A stretch of DNA of 64,000 bases from Nematostella vectensis (Eukaryota; Cnidaria; Anthozoa; Actiniaria; Edwardsiidae): the NCBI RefSeq assembly GCF_932526225.1, contig NC_064036.1:17258953-17322952 (forward strand). The letters run 5' to 3'. This document shows positions 1 to 11,500 of this stretch, piece by piece. The translations under genes and the position numbers were made by a program. Numbering within the stretch: position 1 is the first letter of the stretch; each line of letters begins with the position of its first letter. The notes below the pieces were generated by a model, which was not told where the DNA came from, did not search any database, and worked only from the letters and a program-made list of their open reading frames with translations.

Positions 1-600
1 CCTCTACCCACAATACTTTGCGTTGTCAACCAGTCCTTTGCCGTGCAAACCACAGCAAACCCGCCCTACTATTCTCATCGATGTCCTTGTCCATTCCAGG
101 ACCCTTTTTGACGGCTCTTGGTCTGTCTTTCTTGCAAGCACGAGTAATAAGATCAAGCAAGTTCTTAAAACTCTGCAAAAAGTCAGGTGTACAAGCTTTT
201 GGCACCCAATAATTTAGTTCCAGAGTTGCAAGGAAAATACCCTGGATCCAGAGCCTCTATATTTAGTGGCCAGCGAAGTTGTACAAGGAGGATTGTTAGT
301 TTCCCAAAATTCATTATTTATTGATATCAGCTTCGGCAGGGTTCATGCCATCCGAGAGTCATGTACTTCTTTGGGGTTATGAGGAAAATAATATCTGCAG
401 GCAATCCGTTGCCGTTCGACCTGCCGTTGATAGATTGATACACAAGAAAAAGACAATAAAAACATCTAAGGGAAATGGGTTTGGTATCAAAGCAACCTTA
501 TGTCACACGAAGAGATGATGTTTTTCGCAAATGAGGTGACTCTCAAACATGAAAAAAGTTTTTATTTTAGGGAAAGTTCATTTATTATCTCGAGAGGTTG
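1..600. other. No confident gene; possible decayed coding stretch
   Basis: Short open stretches occur in different frames on the plus strand (about 2-214 and 321-518) and codon-like composition seems to jump between frames, which could be a decayed coding sequence. I recognise no domain and see no clear splice-bounded exon. I make no functional call. Confidence 0.2.
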
Positions 601-618
601 AGGATATTGATAAAAATA

Positions 619-725
619 TAAAGACTAAAATTAATTGCCCCCCCCCCTTCCCCCCCCCTTCCCAGAAGGATCAAAATTTTCCATGATCCCTTTACGCTTC
701 CCCCCCCCCCCCCCCCCCTCCCTCC
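619..725. repeat. Poly-C low-complexity tracts
   Basis: Two C-homopolymer runs broken by TT pairs (about 636-662 and 701-722), the second about 20 Cs long. Assembly length here is probably unreliable. No coding content is visible. Confidence 0.85.
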
Positions 726-1424
726 AGAGAACCGAACAAAACTTATTTAACTGCTAAATGTCGAATCTGATGACAACATCATGCATTTTTTTTTCCCGGT
801 AACCAGGTAACTCGAAGCAATTCCGATCTCTCGGGAGTCATATCTCAGACATAACTACATTGTCCTTTGAGCGGAAAAATTATGGCCGCCAAAGGGAGCG
901 GGTCCAAGTGGGCGAAGGATGCTGAACAAGTAAACAAAGTAAATGGCTAACAGGTAGTTGACAAAAACATAAAACTGAATATAACAAATTGTAATATCCC
1001 TTCAGCACATGTCGCACAATACACCTGCAGTAGGTAGTAGGTAACAAGAGTTAACAAGAGTTACGCAAGGCGTGATGGGCCATGACGACTGAGGACCTAC
1101 CGGATGTATAATGTACCTTGCATAATGCGGCCTTATCAAAGTCTCCCCCTTGGAGCTAAACTCATTCGAAAGGAATTTTAAGCCTTCAAACTTACGTAGT
1201 TGTTAGACACGGTTGATGGCTTGATCCTTGGTATACTAATCCCTATTGTTTTCATGATCTATTCGACCAAAAAACATGTCAGCCTTCGGGCTTGTGCCAG
1301 CATACAATGCAAGTATTTGCATTATAGGACAGATATGGTTGGCCCGATCAAGTTTAATCGGCTATCAAGTTAGCACTATAGTATGGTATCAATACACTCT
1401 ATTTTGTATAAGAACTTTTTTTAT

Positions 1425-1565
1425 TAGAACGTCCAGCCTGAGATTTCACCAAATTTATAGAGCATGCCGAAGCTCAAATATCAGAAAAATATTGCCTTTT
1501 TGTCCTGGTACGTTCTAAAATGCAGAATCAAATTGTGCGCATAATAGCAACCTTATTATTGGCAT
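1425..1565 (+). repeat. Dispersed repeat X, copy 1 (inverted partner near 8.3 kb)
   Basis: About 130 bp here match the reverse complement of about 8225-8372. Shared landmarks in order are AGCCTGAGATTT, a CATGCC, ATATCAGAAAAA-like text, CGTTCTAAAATGCAGAATC and AAATTGTG, then CAACCTTAT. An 80-residue open frame over 1276-1518 lies partly in this repeat and I do not treat it as a gene. The 144-bp satellite begins just downstream. Confidence 0.75.
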
Positions 1566-1615
1566 TGATCATTTGTGTCATTCTCTTCCTAATCGTTGGG
1601 TATTATAAGACTCTT

Positions 1616-2920
1616 CATCTGTATGAGTAAATTTTGATTAGGATCAATTGCTATCGAATAAAAGCCAATTGTCACTAGTGGTATTCTGTTGATTTCTTCC
1701 TGGAAAATAGTGCGATCTCAATGTAATTAACGTTGATAAAAGATCTTACTAAGACCCTTTATCTTCATGAGTTTGGTTTGATTCGGATCAATTGCTATGG
1801 AATTAAAGCCAATTGTCACGAGTGGTATTCTGTTAATTTCTTCCTGGAAATTGGTGCGATCTCAATGTAATTCATGTGGATGAAAGATCTTACTAAGACC
1901 CTTCACCTGTATGAGTTTGGTTTGATTCGGATCAATTGCTATTGAAATAAAGCCAATTGTAACGAGTGGCATTCTGTTAATTTCTTCCTGGAAATTGGTG
2001 CTATCTCAATCTAATTCATGTGAATGAAATATCTTACTAAGACCCTTTATCTTCATGAGTTTGGTTTGATTCGGATCAATTGCTATGGAATTAAAGCCAA
2101 TTGTCACGAGTGGTATTCTGTTAATTTCTTCCTGGAAATTGGTGCGATCTCAATGTAATTAACATGGATGAGAGACCTTACTAAGACCCTTCATCTGTAT
2201 GAGTTTGGTTTGATTCGGATCAATTGCTATCGAATTAAAGCCAATTGTCACGAGTGGTATTCTGTTAATTTCTTCCTGGAAATTGGTGCGATCTCAATGT
2301 TATTAATGTGAATGAAAGATCTTACTAAGACCCTTCATCTGTATGAGTTTGGTTTGATTCGAATCAATTGCTATTGAATTAAAGCCAATTGTCACGAGTG
2401 GTATTCTGTTAATTTCTTCCTGGAAATTGGTGCGATCTCAATGTTATTAATGTGAATGAAAGATCTTACTAAGACCCTTCATCTGTATGAGTTTGGTTTG
2501 ATTCGAATCAATTGCTATTGAATTAAAGCCAATTGTCACGAGTGGTATTATGTTAATTTCTTCCTGGAAATTGGTACGATCTCAATGTAATTCATGTGGA
2601 TGAAAGATCTTACTAAGGCCCTTCATCTGTATGAGTTTGGTTTGATTCGGATCAATTGCTATCGAAATAAAGCCAATTGTCACGAGTGGTATTCTGTTAA
2701 TTTCTTCCTGGAAATTGGTGCTATCTCCATCTAATTAACGTGGATGAAAGATCTTACTAAGAACCTCCATCTATATGAGTTTGGTTTGATTCGAATCAAT
2801 TGCTTTTAAATAAAATCCAATTGTCATGAGTGGTATTCTGTTAATTTCTTTCCTGGAAAATGTTGCTATCTCAATGTAGTAAAGGTGGAGGAAAGATCTT
2901 ACCAAGACCCGAACAATGTC
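1616..2920 (+). repeat. 144-bp satellite array, about nine units
   Basis: The phrase around TATGAGTTTGGTTTGATTC recurs at 1621, 1765, 1909, 2053, 2197, 2341, 2485, 2629 and 2773, an exact 144-bp period. Units differ by scattered substitutions. The first and last units are the most diverged, as expected for array edges. The unit contains CAATTGTCACGAGTGG, whose core recurs in the minisatellite at 3.24 kb. No long open frame runs through it. Confidence 0.95.
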
Positions 2921-3004
2921 TCTATAACACTTCGAATTTATGATCAAGCGTTGAGTTAAATTGCACGTATTTTTCTTTCTTTTTTAATGGCCTCTTTGTT
3001 GTTG

Positions 3005-3178
3005 GCCAAATTTGTTGTTGCGCGACCTCCCAGAATCCCTAATTAGCGCGTTAGTCAACCAAACCAAACAATCAAAACCAGACAAACCGCCCCCAAAGCT
3101 TTTGTCTGACTACGCGCTATTCCCAAACAAGATAAGGATTTTGGATTCGCCGTGGTCGCGCAACAACAAATTTGGCTG
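3005..3178. mobile_element. Foldback MITE family A, copy 1
   Basis: The ends form an inverted repeat of about 23 bp: GCCAAATTTGTTGTTGCGCG at left, with its complement at right ending TTTGGCTGTA. The core has CCAAAC and GACTACGCGCTATTCCC motifs. A second, more symmetric copy lies at 58878-59074, where both ends read TA(C/T)AGCCAAATT. That suggests a TA target duplication and a Tc1/mariner-type origin (inference). No transposase is present. Confidence 0.85.
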
Positions 3179-3235
3179 TAACTTTTAGTTACGTTAATTA
3201 TTGTTACGAAAAGTTTTCGAGACGCTTGTGTTGAT

Positions 3236-3475
3236 CACGAGTGGTTGTCACGAGTGGTTTTTACAAGTGTTTGTCACCAGTGGTTTTGTCACGAGTGGTT
3301 GTCACAAGTGGTTGTCATGACTGGTTGTCACGAGTGGTTTTTACAAGTGTTTGTCACCAGTGGTTTTGTCACGAGTGGTTGTCATGACTGGTTGTCACGA
3401 GTGGTTGTCACCAGTGGTTTTGTCACCAGTGGTTGTCACCAGTGGTTTTGTCACCAGTGGTTGTCACCAGTGAGT
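3236..3475 (+). repeat. 13-15-bp minisatellite (GTTGTCACGAGTG-like)
   Basis: Degenerate tandem units alternate between GTTGTCACGAGTG (13 bp) and GTTTTGTCACCAGTG (15 bp), about 17 units. The shared core TGTCACGAGTGG also occurs in the 144-bp satellite less than 1 kb upstream, so the two arrays may be related. A 128-residue open frame at 3245-3631 is a product of the repeat, not a gene. Confidence 0.9.
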
Positions 3476-4067
3476 GGTAAAAAACGTTTTGACCCCTGCT
3501 CTGACGTCTGGCAGAACTCAGGAAATATCTTGCAAGTTTTTCAAATATCTTGCAAGCAGCAAGATTTTTTTATGACCGTTTTTTTTTTTTACTTTTTTGC
3601 GCACAAGTCCAAGGGCCTACCTACCATTTAGTTTTATTTTCGGTGGTTCCCTGTTCAATTAGACGATATTTTCGTTTCGTAAAACCCAAGACGGCGGACG
3701 ACTGGTGAGCTCGATACATCATTTCATGAAATGAATTTGGATGGTCTGAGTGTTCTGGCACTCATTTGAACTCATACTGCTCTGGTTGGATTGTATTTAT
3801 CACAAATATACACTTTCAGATATATAATTCGAGCACATACTGTCTTCATGTTCCCTAGAAGAAGCTCAATAGCGAGGAAGTCACTATGCGCACATGACCT
3901 TACGCCGAATTCCAAACTCCAGGAAAGTATTTAGGCTATTTCTGCAGTTGTCATGTGCACATGGAATTTTACAGGCAAGAGATGCAGTATGGATAGGTCC
4001 TTCTTCGTCTGTAAAAGTTCGTAACATTTTTGCTCGCCGATTTAGTCCGCCATCTTGGATCTGTAAT

Positions 4068-4155
4068 CTGCCAGTCGTTATTTTTTTTCCGTCCTCGCTT
4101 CAGGATTCCTGTGGATGTCCACGCAACAGCAAATAACGACTGGGAACGAGTCTGG
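4068..4155. mobile_element. MITE family B fragment (related to 23600-23771)
   Basis: CCAGTCGTTATT at about 4070 is inverted at 4132-4144 as AATAACGACTGG, followed by GAACGAGTCTGG. The interior (TTTTTTTTCCG, TCAGGATTCCTG, GCAACAGCAAATAACGACTG) matches the right half of the complete element at 23600-23771, so this is a partial or rearranged copy. Confidence 0.7.
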
Positions 4156-4159
4156 TAAA

Positions 4160-5560
4160 ACACTACGAGGCCTTGGTTGTAAGGAACTAAGGGTGAGCAC
4201 TCGGCGGGGGGGTGGGGGGGGGGGGGAGTTCTGAGTACGCCAAACTTCCCGCTTCTGCCATACACCAGGATTGTATAGGTTGTTTTGGCTGGTACATGAT
4301 GCGGACTTGTTTAAATGTTCAAAAACATTGCATAATTCAAAACCTTCTTATTTTAAGACGTAAGGTTTAAACATCGAATTTTATCCATGAATGTGGATAC
4401 TTCAGTCAAAGCGTTTGTCTTGTCCCATGTCCAGGCAAAATAGCATGTCTGTAATAAGGATGAGCTCGCAAGCTGAGATATCCGTTCGAACTTCCGCAAT
4501 TCCTTCACGCGCATATGGCAACCTGGTTTATTTTGGCTTAAATCACCTCCTTGTTTCCGCCCGAGCTATGTCTATCAGTAGCGGCTAGTGCCTATCTTCA
4601 CAAAGTTCCATGTGTTGATAATTTAACTTGATTGTCTTGATGTAAAAGCTTTTATCAAGCAATTAAGACTGTAAAAAAAGACCATGGCGAGTTGGGTTTC
4701 TATGAACTCCAGCGCATCGAGACGGTAAATCAGAACAACAAAACATGTCCGAGGTGATTGTGTTGTCAAGTCCAGAGCCGTTTAGGCCTTTGCAAATATA
4801 GCACCGCGCAAAGAGAATAAAAAATGTGTTTTGCTGAACCATATCTTGGAACTACACCCGACTAGTCTACCTATCTAAACCCCCTAATCACTTTATCAGA
4901 TCGCTTTACTTGGATTCTAGACCGATGAGGGAATAACTTGCCATGTTATAAAAACTGCAAGCTAAAAAAGGCTAAGACAAGTAAATTATTTTATTTCACA
5001 ATAAGCCCACTTGACCAAATACTTCTGGAATTCTTTTGTCAGCGACGCGGCCATGCTTTTTAATAAAAAAAATATCGTTATGAATCAATTTAAGACCAAC
5101 GCCCTTACAACACTTTGCCTAGGTGACAATATAAATAAACAGAGAAAGAATTTTAAATTGGCTTGTATTCGACTTTTAGAACTTTTAAGCGGGCGTAAGT
5201 GAAGACCACTTACCACAAGTAAACCGATGACTTAGGGCTATAAAGCTAGACAGACGGGTTTGAAAACCTGACGGCCTTTGCAAGTCTAAAGTGATATTTC
5301 GCTTCTCTTTGACACCTAATTTCTCGATGTTTAATTATTAGAGCGGCGAGCAAATTAGGAAAGGATGATTGCATGTAATCTAAGTAACATAATTTACGGA
5401 AATAGAAGTACTTGCTTGTGACGTTTTCTTTAGCGAATTTGATACAGACGGCGTGCATTTGCATAAGAACCAAGGTCTACTTCGAATCCATTTGTCGGGC
5501 AATTTATCCGTGAAAAAGTTCTTATACAACAAAACAAACACCGGTTATTGCAGAGTAGCG
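4160..5560. other. No gene seen
   Basis: A G-homopolymer run lies at about 4205-4227. The remaining sequence has only short open frames (at most 75-98 residues) without recognisable domains or splice logic. I see no RNA gene. Confidence 0.5.
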
Positions 5561-5579
5561 AACAATCGATTCATAAACT

Positions 5580-5585
5580 TTATTT
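5580..5585 (-). terminator. Candidate polyadenylation signal of the NHERF-like gene
   Basis: TTTATT on plus reads AATAAA on minus, about 695 nt past the minus-strand stop codon at 6279. If used, the 3' UTR is about 0.7 kb. Not proven; other AT-rich hexamers lie nearby. Confidence 0.4.
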
Positions 5586-6278
5586 GAAAGTTGAGCTCTG
5601 CAAAACTGGCTACATACATACTACACGATAAACGCGAATACACAATACTTGAAAATCAATGTTATTTTTACCGCTTCCATTATGTGTACGTCCTTAAAAT
5701 TGACAAAATTACTGATGTTGTTATAAGCGAGATACTTGTACCGTAATACAATAATCTGGAATCATTTATCATCGAGTATTCTAGAACATACATGGCATTT
5801 TCAATTGGAACTAAACGATGTGGAACAAATATATGGTAATTACTACACAGCGCTCACGACATTCTTAAAGCTCCCACGGTTTGTTAAATAAAAAAACAAC
5901 GATAGAATTTATCTCTTGGTGTTTAGAATAACAATGGTAGCTCACAAATCGAATACCCGTGCAACTAGACATGCCAAGTTTGTATGACATTTGACATGGG
6001 GAATGGTACAAAATGAAACGGGCTACAAATCTTATATTTTTTCTCAAAAAATAGAGGTCTCTATTATGCAGGTCTAATACTAAAAGAATCAGCTATACGG
6101 TGCTATGGTAACAGTAATTAAACACTGAACCAAATTCCGCACGTACATCACCAAATGTTCCCCATAAGACTGATATAATTTTAGACGGGGGATTTGAGCA
6201 TCTTCAACAGTCATTACTCGAGTACAGCGAGTCACGAAGGGCCGCCATTTTGCCCAAAAGTCACTGTATATAGTAATT

Positions 6279-7112
6279 CTACAGAGAGTCAATAACGCTT
6301 ACTTTATTCGACCAGCCTCCAGCAACCTTAACATTTTTCTTTTTTGGTCTGGCGCTGTTCATGTCGAACTTCAGACCGTCATCAGTTGGTTGACTAGAGG
6401 GTTCGGCTGGGGTAGGCTCGGGTTCGGCTGGAGAAGGCTCGGGTTCGGTTGGCTTGGGTGGCTCCGTGGGCGCTGATTCGGATACTACTTCATGTGCTGG
6501 CTCAGGGACCGATTCCACGGCTTCTGGAGCGGTCTCAGCCTCTGCTGGCTCTTCAGGTTTGGTATCTTGTTCGTCGAGGACGTTGCTTAGTTCTTTAACT
6601 TCTTCAGGGGTCGTAGTATCTTCCGTCTCTGTCTGTGCAGGGGGCGGAGCGCTTTCGGCCACAACCTCAGCAGAGCTTTGAACTACTTCTTCTTGATGTG
6701 AATCGCCATTAACGACAACAGAAGGAACCGAAGTCTCCTCCTCGCTCGGTTTTGACTCAACCACAGTCTGTAAGGTTGCTAAATCCGCGCTACAAGCCCG
6801 ATTATTTTGTTTTAAGTACGCCAAAGTATCCTTGTCACATACTAGTAACGTAGCCTCGTTTGGGTTTTCCTTGATCCTTTTTACAACATCGCCGTGTGTC
6901 ATATCCTCAACATTAACACCGTTGACTTCAATCACCCTATCTCCTTCTCTTAGGCCTCCAATTTCGGCGGGACTGTCTTTGTCCACAGCGCTGATAGTTT
7001 GTCCCGGGTGAGTTTTGTCTCCGTGTAAGTTAAAGCCATATCCTTGGCTACCCTTCTTTAGCAGCGCGAGTCTCGGAATGGATACTTTATCGATGTCGTA
7101 TGAATCGCCCAT
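6279..7112 (-). CDS. NHERF/EBP50-like scaffold protein with one PDZ domain
   Basis: The coding exon is uninterrupted and encodes 277 residues. Residues about 12-97 form a PDZ domain: the carboxylate-binding loop is GYGF (24-27), followed by a typical I-x-V-x-x-x-SPAE-x-x-GL-x-x-GD-x-I-x-x-VNG segment. Residues about 130-245 are a Pro/Glu-rich, probably disordered linker. The last about 20 residues (WSNK then VSVIDSL) resemble the ezrin/radixin/moesin-binding tail of NHERF1, whose vertebrate form also ends in a short PDZ-ligand-like tail. Family knowledge: NHERF proteins tether membrane transporters and receptors to cortical actin. Vertebrate NHERF1 and NHERF2 have two PDZ domains, so a single domain is notable. 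The start codon follows a possible acceptor (CTCGTAG then GTCAACATG), so a 5' UTR intron is likely. Orthology to NHERF over other one-PDZ proteins is inferred from the tail. Confidence 0.85.
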   Translation of the reverse strand: MGDSYDIDKVSIPRLALLKKGSQGYGFNLHGDKTHPGQTISAVDKDSPAEIGGLREGDRVIEVNGVNVEDMTHGDVVKRIKENPNEATLLVCDKDTLAYLKQNNRACSADLATLQTVVESKPSEEETSVPSVVVNGDSHQEEVVQSSAEVVAESAPPPAQTETEDTTTPEEVKELSNVLDEQDTKPEEPAEAETAPEAVESVPEPAHEVVSESAPTEPPKPTEPEPSPAEPEPTPAEPSSQPTDDGLKFDMNSARPKKKNVKVAGGWSNKVSVIDSL

Positions 7113-7299
7113 GTTGACCTACGAGTAAAATACTGCAAATTTGAGTCTCTAGAAAGTGGTGAAACAGTTCGACAAGAACTAATACAGCTTTACAACAGCG
7201 AAGTAGCCGAAACACGCAATGCAAACAAGACAGAACCGTAGTCTCAAATTCTTCACTGTGTAATTCGATGCATAAGTTTCTCTGTTCCAATTATATTGC

Positions 7300-8225
7300 T
7301 CCTAACTGTCCAAATATGGCAATAAGAACCCGCCCCCATATATGTAAATTAACAACACACACAGAGCGCTCTCTCAAACGTGTCGTTCAAGTTTATTCTG
7401 GAATCATTTTTGAACTGGAATTTGTAGAATAAAAATGGAACACAAAAAGATTCGTATGCTACATTTATTTTCACAAGTCCACGTTCATTTCATTAATTTG
7501 AGCAGCGTGACTAATGACTAAGGAATTTTTTAATTTCTATAGGTCAATGTTCTCCCCTTTTTCCCTTATGAGTCATATAATAATCCAAGAACAAAAATTC
7601 CTTTGCTATGCGATAGCTTAGTTACGTCTAGCTTGCCCCACTACCCCCAAAGCAAATTTAGGAATTACTTTTGCCCGTTTCATCATGCCCACCCAAACAT
7701 AACCCAAGTGTAAAAAAAAATACGTGGCGAAGTTCGAATGACACCAACGATGTTACACGCTCTGATGAGACAGGGCCGTTCTTCTTAACACTCCCATTAA
7801 TAATTAGGTAGAGGATTACACAAATGATCAATAGCAATAATTTTTCCACCTGTGACTGCACACAAATCTGCCCTGTTTCGTTAGGTATGATAGTCGACTG
7901 ATAACCGGAGCAGTCACTCAGCCGCGGCCATCTTTTCGCGCGTTATCAGTGATGAGCTTTGGAAGGTCACCCGCCCAAGCTCGTCATCACTCGAATATGA
8001 TTATAAGCCTGGGGATACCTTTGTGGCATGCATTGATACGAGATTAAATACTATTATTATAGTACTTTATTCCAGCCCTGACAAGGCCCTTTTTTGTATA
8101 AGAACGTCTAATTTTAGTTGAAGCTGGGCTGTTCTTATTTTTGGAGTAGTTTAAGGCTGAATATGTTCTTAACGATGTTCTTAAATTTTAGTGTATATAA
8201 AGACATAATATCAGAAAGAGAATTA
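7300..8225. other. Intergenic region between divergent genes
   Basis: This lies between the minus-strand NHERF-like gene and the plus-strand TGFBRAP1-like gene, so it should hold both promoters. I see no clear TATA-initiator pair that I would assign. Several short open frames lack recognisable content. TATAAGAAC-type motifs at about 8097 also occur near repeat copy 1 (about 1408). Confidence 0.4.
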
Positions 8226-8372
8226 AACATATGAACAGTAGCTTATATATAAGGTTGTTATTATAAGCACAATTTGATTCTGCATTTTAGAACGCATCAG
8301 GACTGAAAAAGCAATGTTTTTCTGCTATCGACACTTGGCATGTTCTGGGGAAATCTCAGGCTGGACTGCCCG
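8225..8372 (-). repeat. Dispersed repeat X, copy 2 (inverted relative to 1.5 kb)
   Basis: Its reverse complement matches 1425-1565, including CGTTCTAAAATGCAGAATC. It ends less than 100 bp upstream of the uORF of the TGFBRAP1-like gene and so sits in or next to that promoter. The pair is 6.7 kb apart in opposite orientation. Whether these are two insertions or the two ends of one element is not resolved. Confidence 0.75.
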
Positions 8373-8458
8373 GAAGCTACACTGCCATATACAGTATAAA
8401 GTACCTACCGCACTGCAGTGTCCTTACGCTGACCTTGAGCCCGCGAAATCGTTCCAAC

Positions 8459-8527
8459 ATGGCGGCTCCCATAAAAGCACAAGTCTTGTTAGAAAGTTGT
8501 AGCCCACCGAATACTGCTAGAACTTAA
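8459..8527 (+). CDS. Upstream ORF (22 codons) in the TGFBRAP1-like 5' leader
   Basis: ATG in the context CCAACATGGCGG opens a 22-codon frame ending in TAA at 8525-8527, 16 nt before the main ATG at 8544. The context (A at about -3, G at +4) is better than that of the main start (AATATGA). If the transcript begins upstream of 8459, this would reduce main-frame translation. The TSS is unknown, so function is inference. Confidence 0.4.
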   Translation: MAAPIKAQVLLESCSPPNTART

Positions 8528-8543
8528 GAATTAACATCGCAAT

Positions 8544-11500
8544 ATGAGTTTCAAGGCTTTTGAGCTGGTGCCAGTGCTGGAGAAGATTATCAGTAATTCT
8601 TCAGACAAGCCTAAAACGGTATGCAGAATCGCGAAGCAGAGCGATGGCCGCTTGCTCCAAATACAGATTCTTAATATATTTTTATTTAAGTTTAAGTTTT
8701 TTTTTCCAAAGAAGTTAAATGAAAGTAGCTCTTTGTTGCAGATTGTAAATCCATTTTTATTATTGTTATTGTTTTATTTTTGTTTTCTTCAGATTGAATG
8801 TCTAGACTGCGCAGCACAAAATTTGTTTATTGGAACATCTGACTGGTTAGTTCAATAAATTACACGAGCAATAAATGACACTCCTAACAGCTAGTTTCAT
8901 ATTTTACCGCATATCTTCGTATGATGGGGGTTGGTGAACTGGATTGTTCTCCAAACTCAGAGCAAAGGTATTCCCTGCTTTGGTGCAGTGATCCTTATTG
9001 TGTTATAGTCAACAATAGCTGCTCAGCCATTCTTGGGCATAGCTGTGTGGGAGACTACTGAACAAACTGATTATGCAATAGTCATTTGAAACCCCACCCC
9101 GATGGTCCCAGGGAAGGGCTGTAAATGGTACTACTAGGTGACATTGACACTTCAAATAAGCCTATTTCACATCGATTAAGGCAGAAAATTTATCTGAGTA
9201 CTTAGTAACTTATAGCAAACAAAATATCAAGTGCGGCTTTTTTTTAAATTGATGTGACTTTTTGTAAGGTGTCATTGAAATTTTTATCTTTTCGTCCCTG
9301 AGCTCATACATAGCGCAATGATGATCGGGGAATCTGGGCAAAAACAGTTATATCCACCATCCCCTTGGGACTGAGTCTCATTTAACAGTCTGAAATAACT
9401 ACCTTTGACTATTCCAGCTATGTGTTCCACTATATTTTTGATGACACCATTTCTCCACTTGGAAGAACCACATTCCAGGTCAACTTGCAATCCCACAAAC
9501 ACATTGGAATGGTAAGGCAACAAGATTGCAACTTTTAGTGCCAAGTACTCCAAAGTATCACTTTTGTTTTACTGGTTTAACTGAATGGTATATTTTCTAG
9601 AAAAAGCCCATCCAGCAGGTTGTTACAGCAGCTGGTATCAACAGATTGCTCGTTCTTTGTGATGGTATGTTTTTGACTTATTTTATTCTATAGACTTTGC
9701 CTATACAAACACATGTAGGGTTCAATCATAATTAATGCATTAAAGAAGGCCAATCCACGCTGCCATTTAATGCTCCCTCTCAATAGCAAGTCACACAAAG
9801 CATCAATTTACATCGGCTAATTCAAGCAAGTAACCAAGATATTTTCAATCAAATATTGTTAATAAGGTATCAGACTTCATTCGTAGATTGTTATCTTTAA
9901 GCTTCCCTGTGAATAAACCGCTGTATTTTCAATGAAGTGAACAATAATAACAAAGGAGTGGGAGATCAACATTCTTTAACTTCTTGTTTTTGAATCACTT
10001 CACCCCTTATACCCCAATTCCTCTAGCCTCTGAAATGTCCGGCTTTAGAGCTAAAGGTTTGAAAACTGTGATCTTTGCTTCTTTTGTTGTGTCAGTGAAA
10101 GGAAGGAGGTATTGCTGTTCATGGTTAAATTTTTTTTTAGTTGCGTATATGATTCTAAGGACATTTATAAGAGTAAAAAAGTTAAGTATTTTGGGGTTAT
10201 AAAATAAGTAAAGTCTTACTATTTTGTTCTAGGTATTATCTTGATGTTTAGCATGTTTGAGCTGGAGGTGAGCGAGTTATCAGTCTTTAAGCTAAACAAC
10301 ATCGTCGACTGTCTATTGCAGAGTCAACAGTGACAATAGCTAACATTTTCTACAATTGATGTCACTTCCAGTTATGGAAAATAAATCAAATTGGTATCTG
10401 TTGTTTTTCAGTTTATCCCCTCAGCATTCCGGGAAAAATTAAAAGGGGTATGTAATGTAGACAATTCAATACATTATGATTTGAAAGAACTTGAGCTTAA
10501 AAAGTTTGTTTGGTGAACATTAGCTGGGATGAATTTTCATCTCATTTAGATCTCATATCCACAAACCTTTTGATAACCTCAGATAATGTAGTGATTTTAT
10601 CTAAACGTGGGTGATATTCTAGTTGAAAATGCTGGTGAATTAGACAGAAAAACCCATAGGTTTCTAAAGATGGAAAATATTAGGCTTTCATGTAGGTGAG
10701 CATATGAAGATTAGCAAAAACTTGTTACACTGAGCTCATGTGGGATGAATTAATAGCTATAGGATCAACCCTCAAGACTCTTAAATATGAAAAAAAGAAT
10801 AAAAGTGAAAATAAAGATCAGCTAATAATGACATTAGTTTTTCCCAATTGTAGGTCACTGCCATTGCAAAGAATGATAACCCTAAAAACTTTGACCCCTT
10901 CTCTGTTGAGGTAAGATTAATGATCTCATTTGCTTTGCAATTTTTTTATGATAAGATAGTGAGCACACTAGCATAAATATAATACCAGGACCCTTGGGGT
11001 ATTGGCATCTTTGCATGCTAGACTTATTATGCACATCCAGCATATTTCTTATTACATTCATCAACCCATGTAGGTTTGTGTTATTTATTATCAAATTACA
11101 TAGCCATAGCAGGCGACGTAATATACAATATGCAACAGTACAGAAATATTTAGAAAATATTGGGGGGGGGGGCACAGCCACGCCTCTTCTGGTCATTTCC
11201 TTATAATATTTAATAATATTGGGGGTGCACATGCCCACTGTGCCCCACCCCCTGCTACGGCCCTGAATAAGGCATACCTTTCCTGAGAAACCCTTTGTCG
11301 TAACCCACAGTTCTTCATGGGTATCACATCAATCTCTGCAATTTAATGCTAATCAAGGTTTCTTAAACTGCAGTTTTCTTATTCAAGTGATTGCCTAGTA
11401 ACATTCACGTGGCCACACCACCACCAATTAACAACTGGGACAAATCTTGAATATGTGGGCTACAATATATGGATTTCCAGATTGCAAACATACTTGCAAT

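Noticed and set aside
3245-3631. 128-residue open frame
   Set aside because: It starts inside the 13-15-bp minisatellite and has no domain or homology.
9284-9553. 89-residue minus-strand frame
   Set aside because: It is the antisense shadow of the 9418-9511 exon of the TGFBRAP1-like gene.
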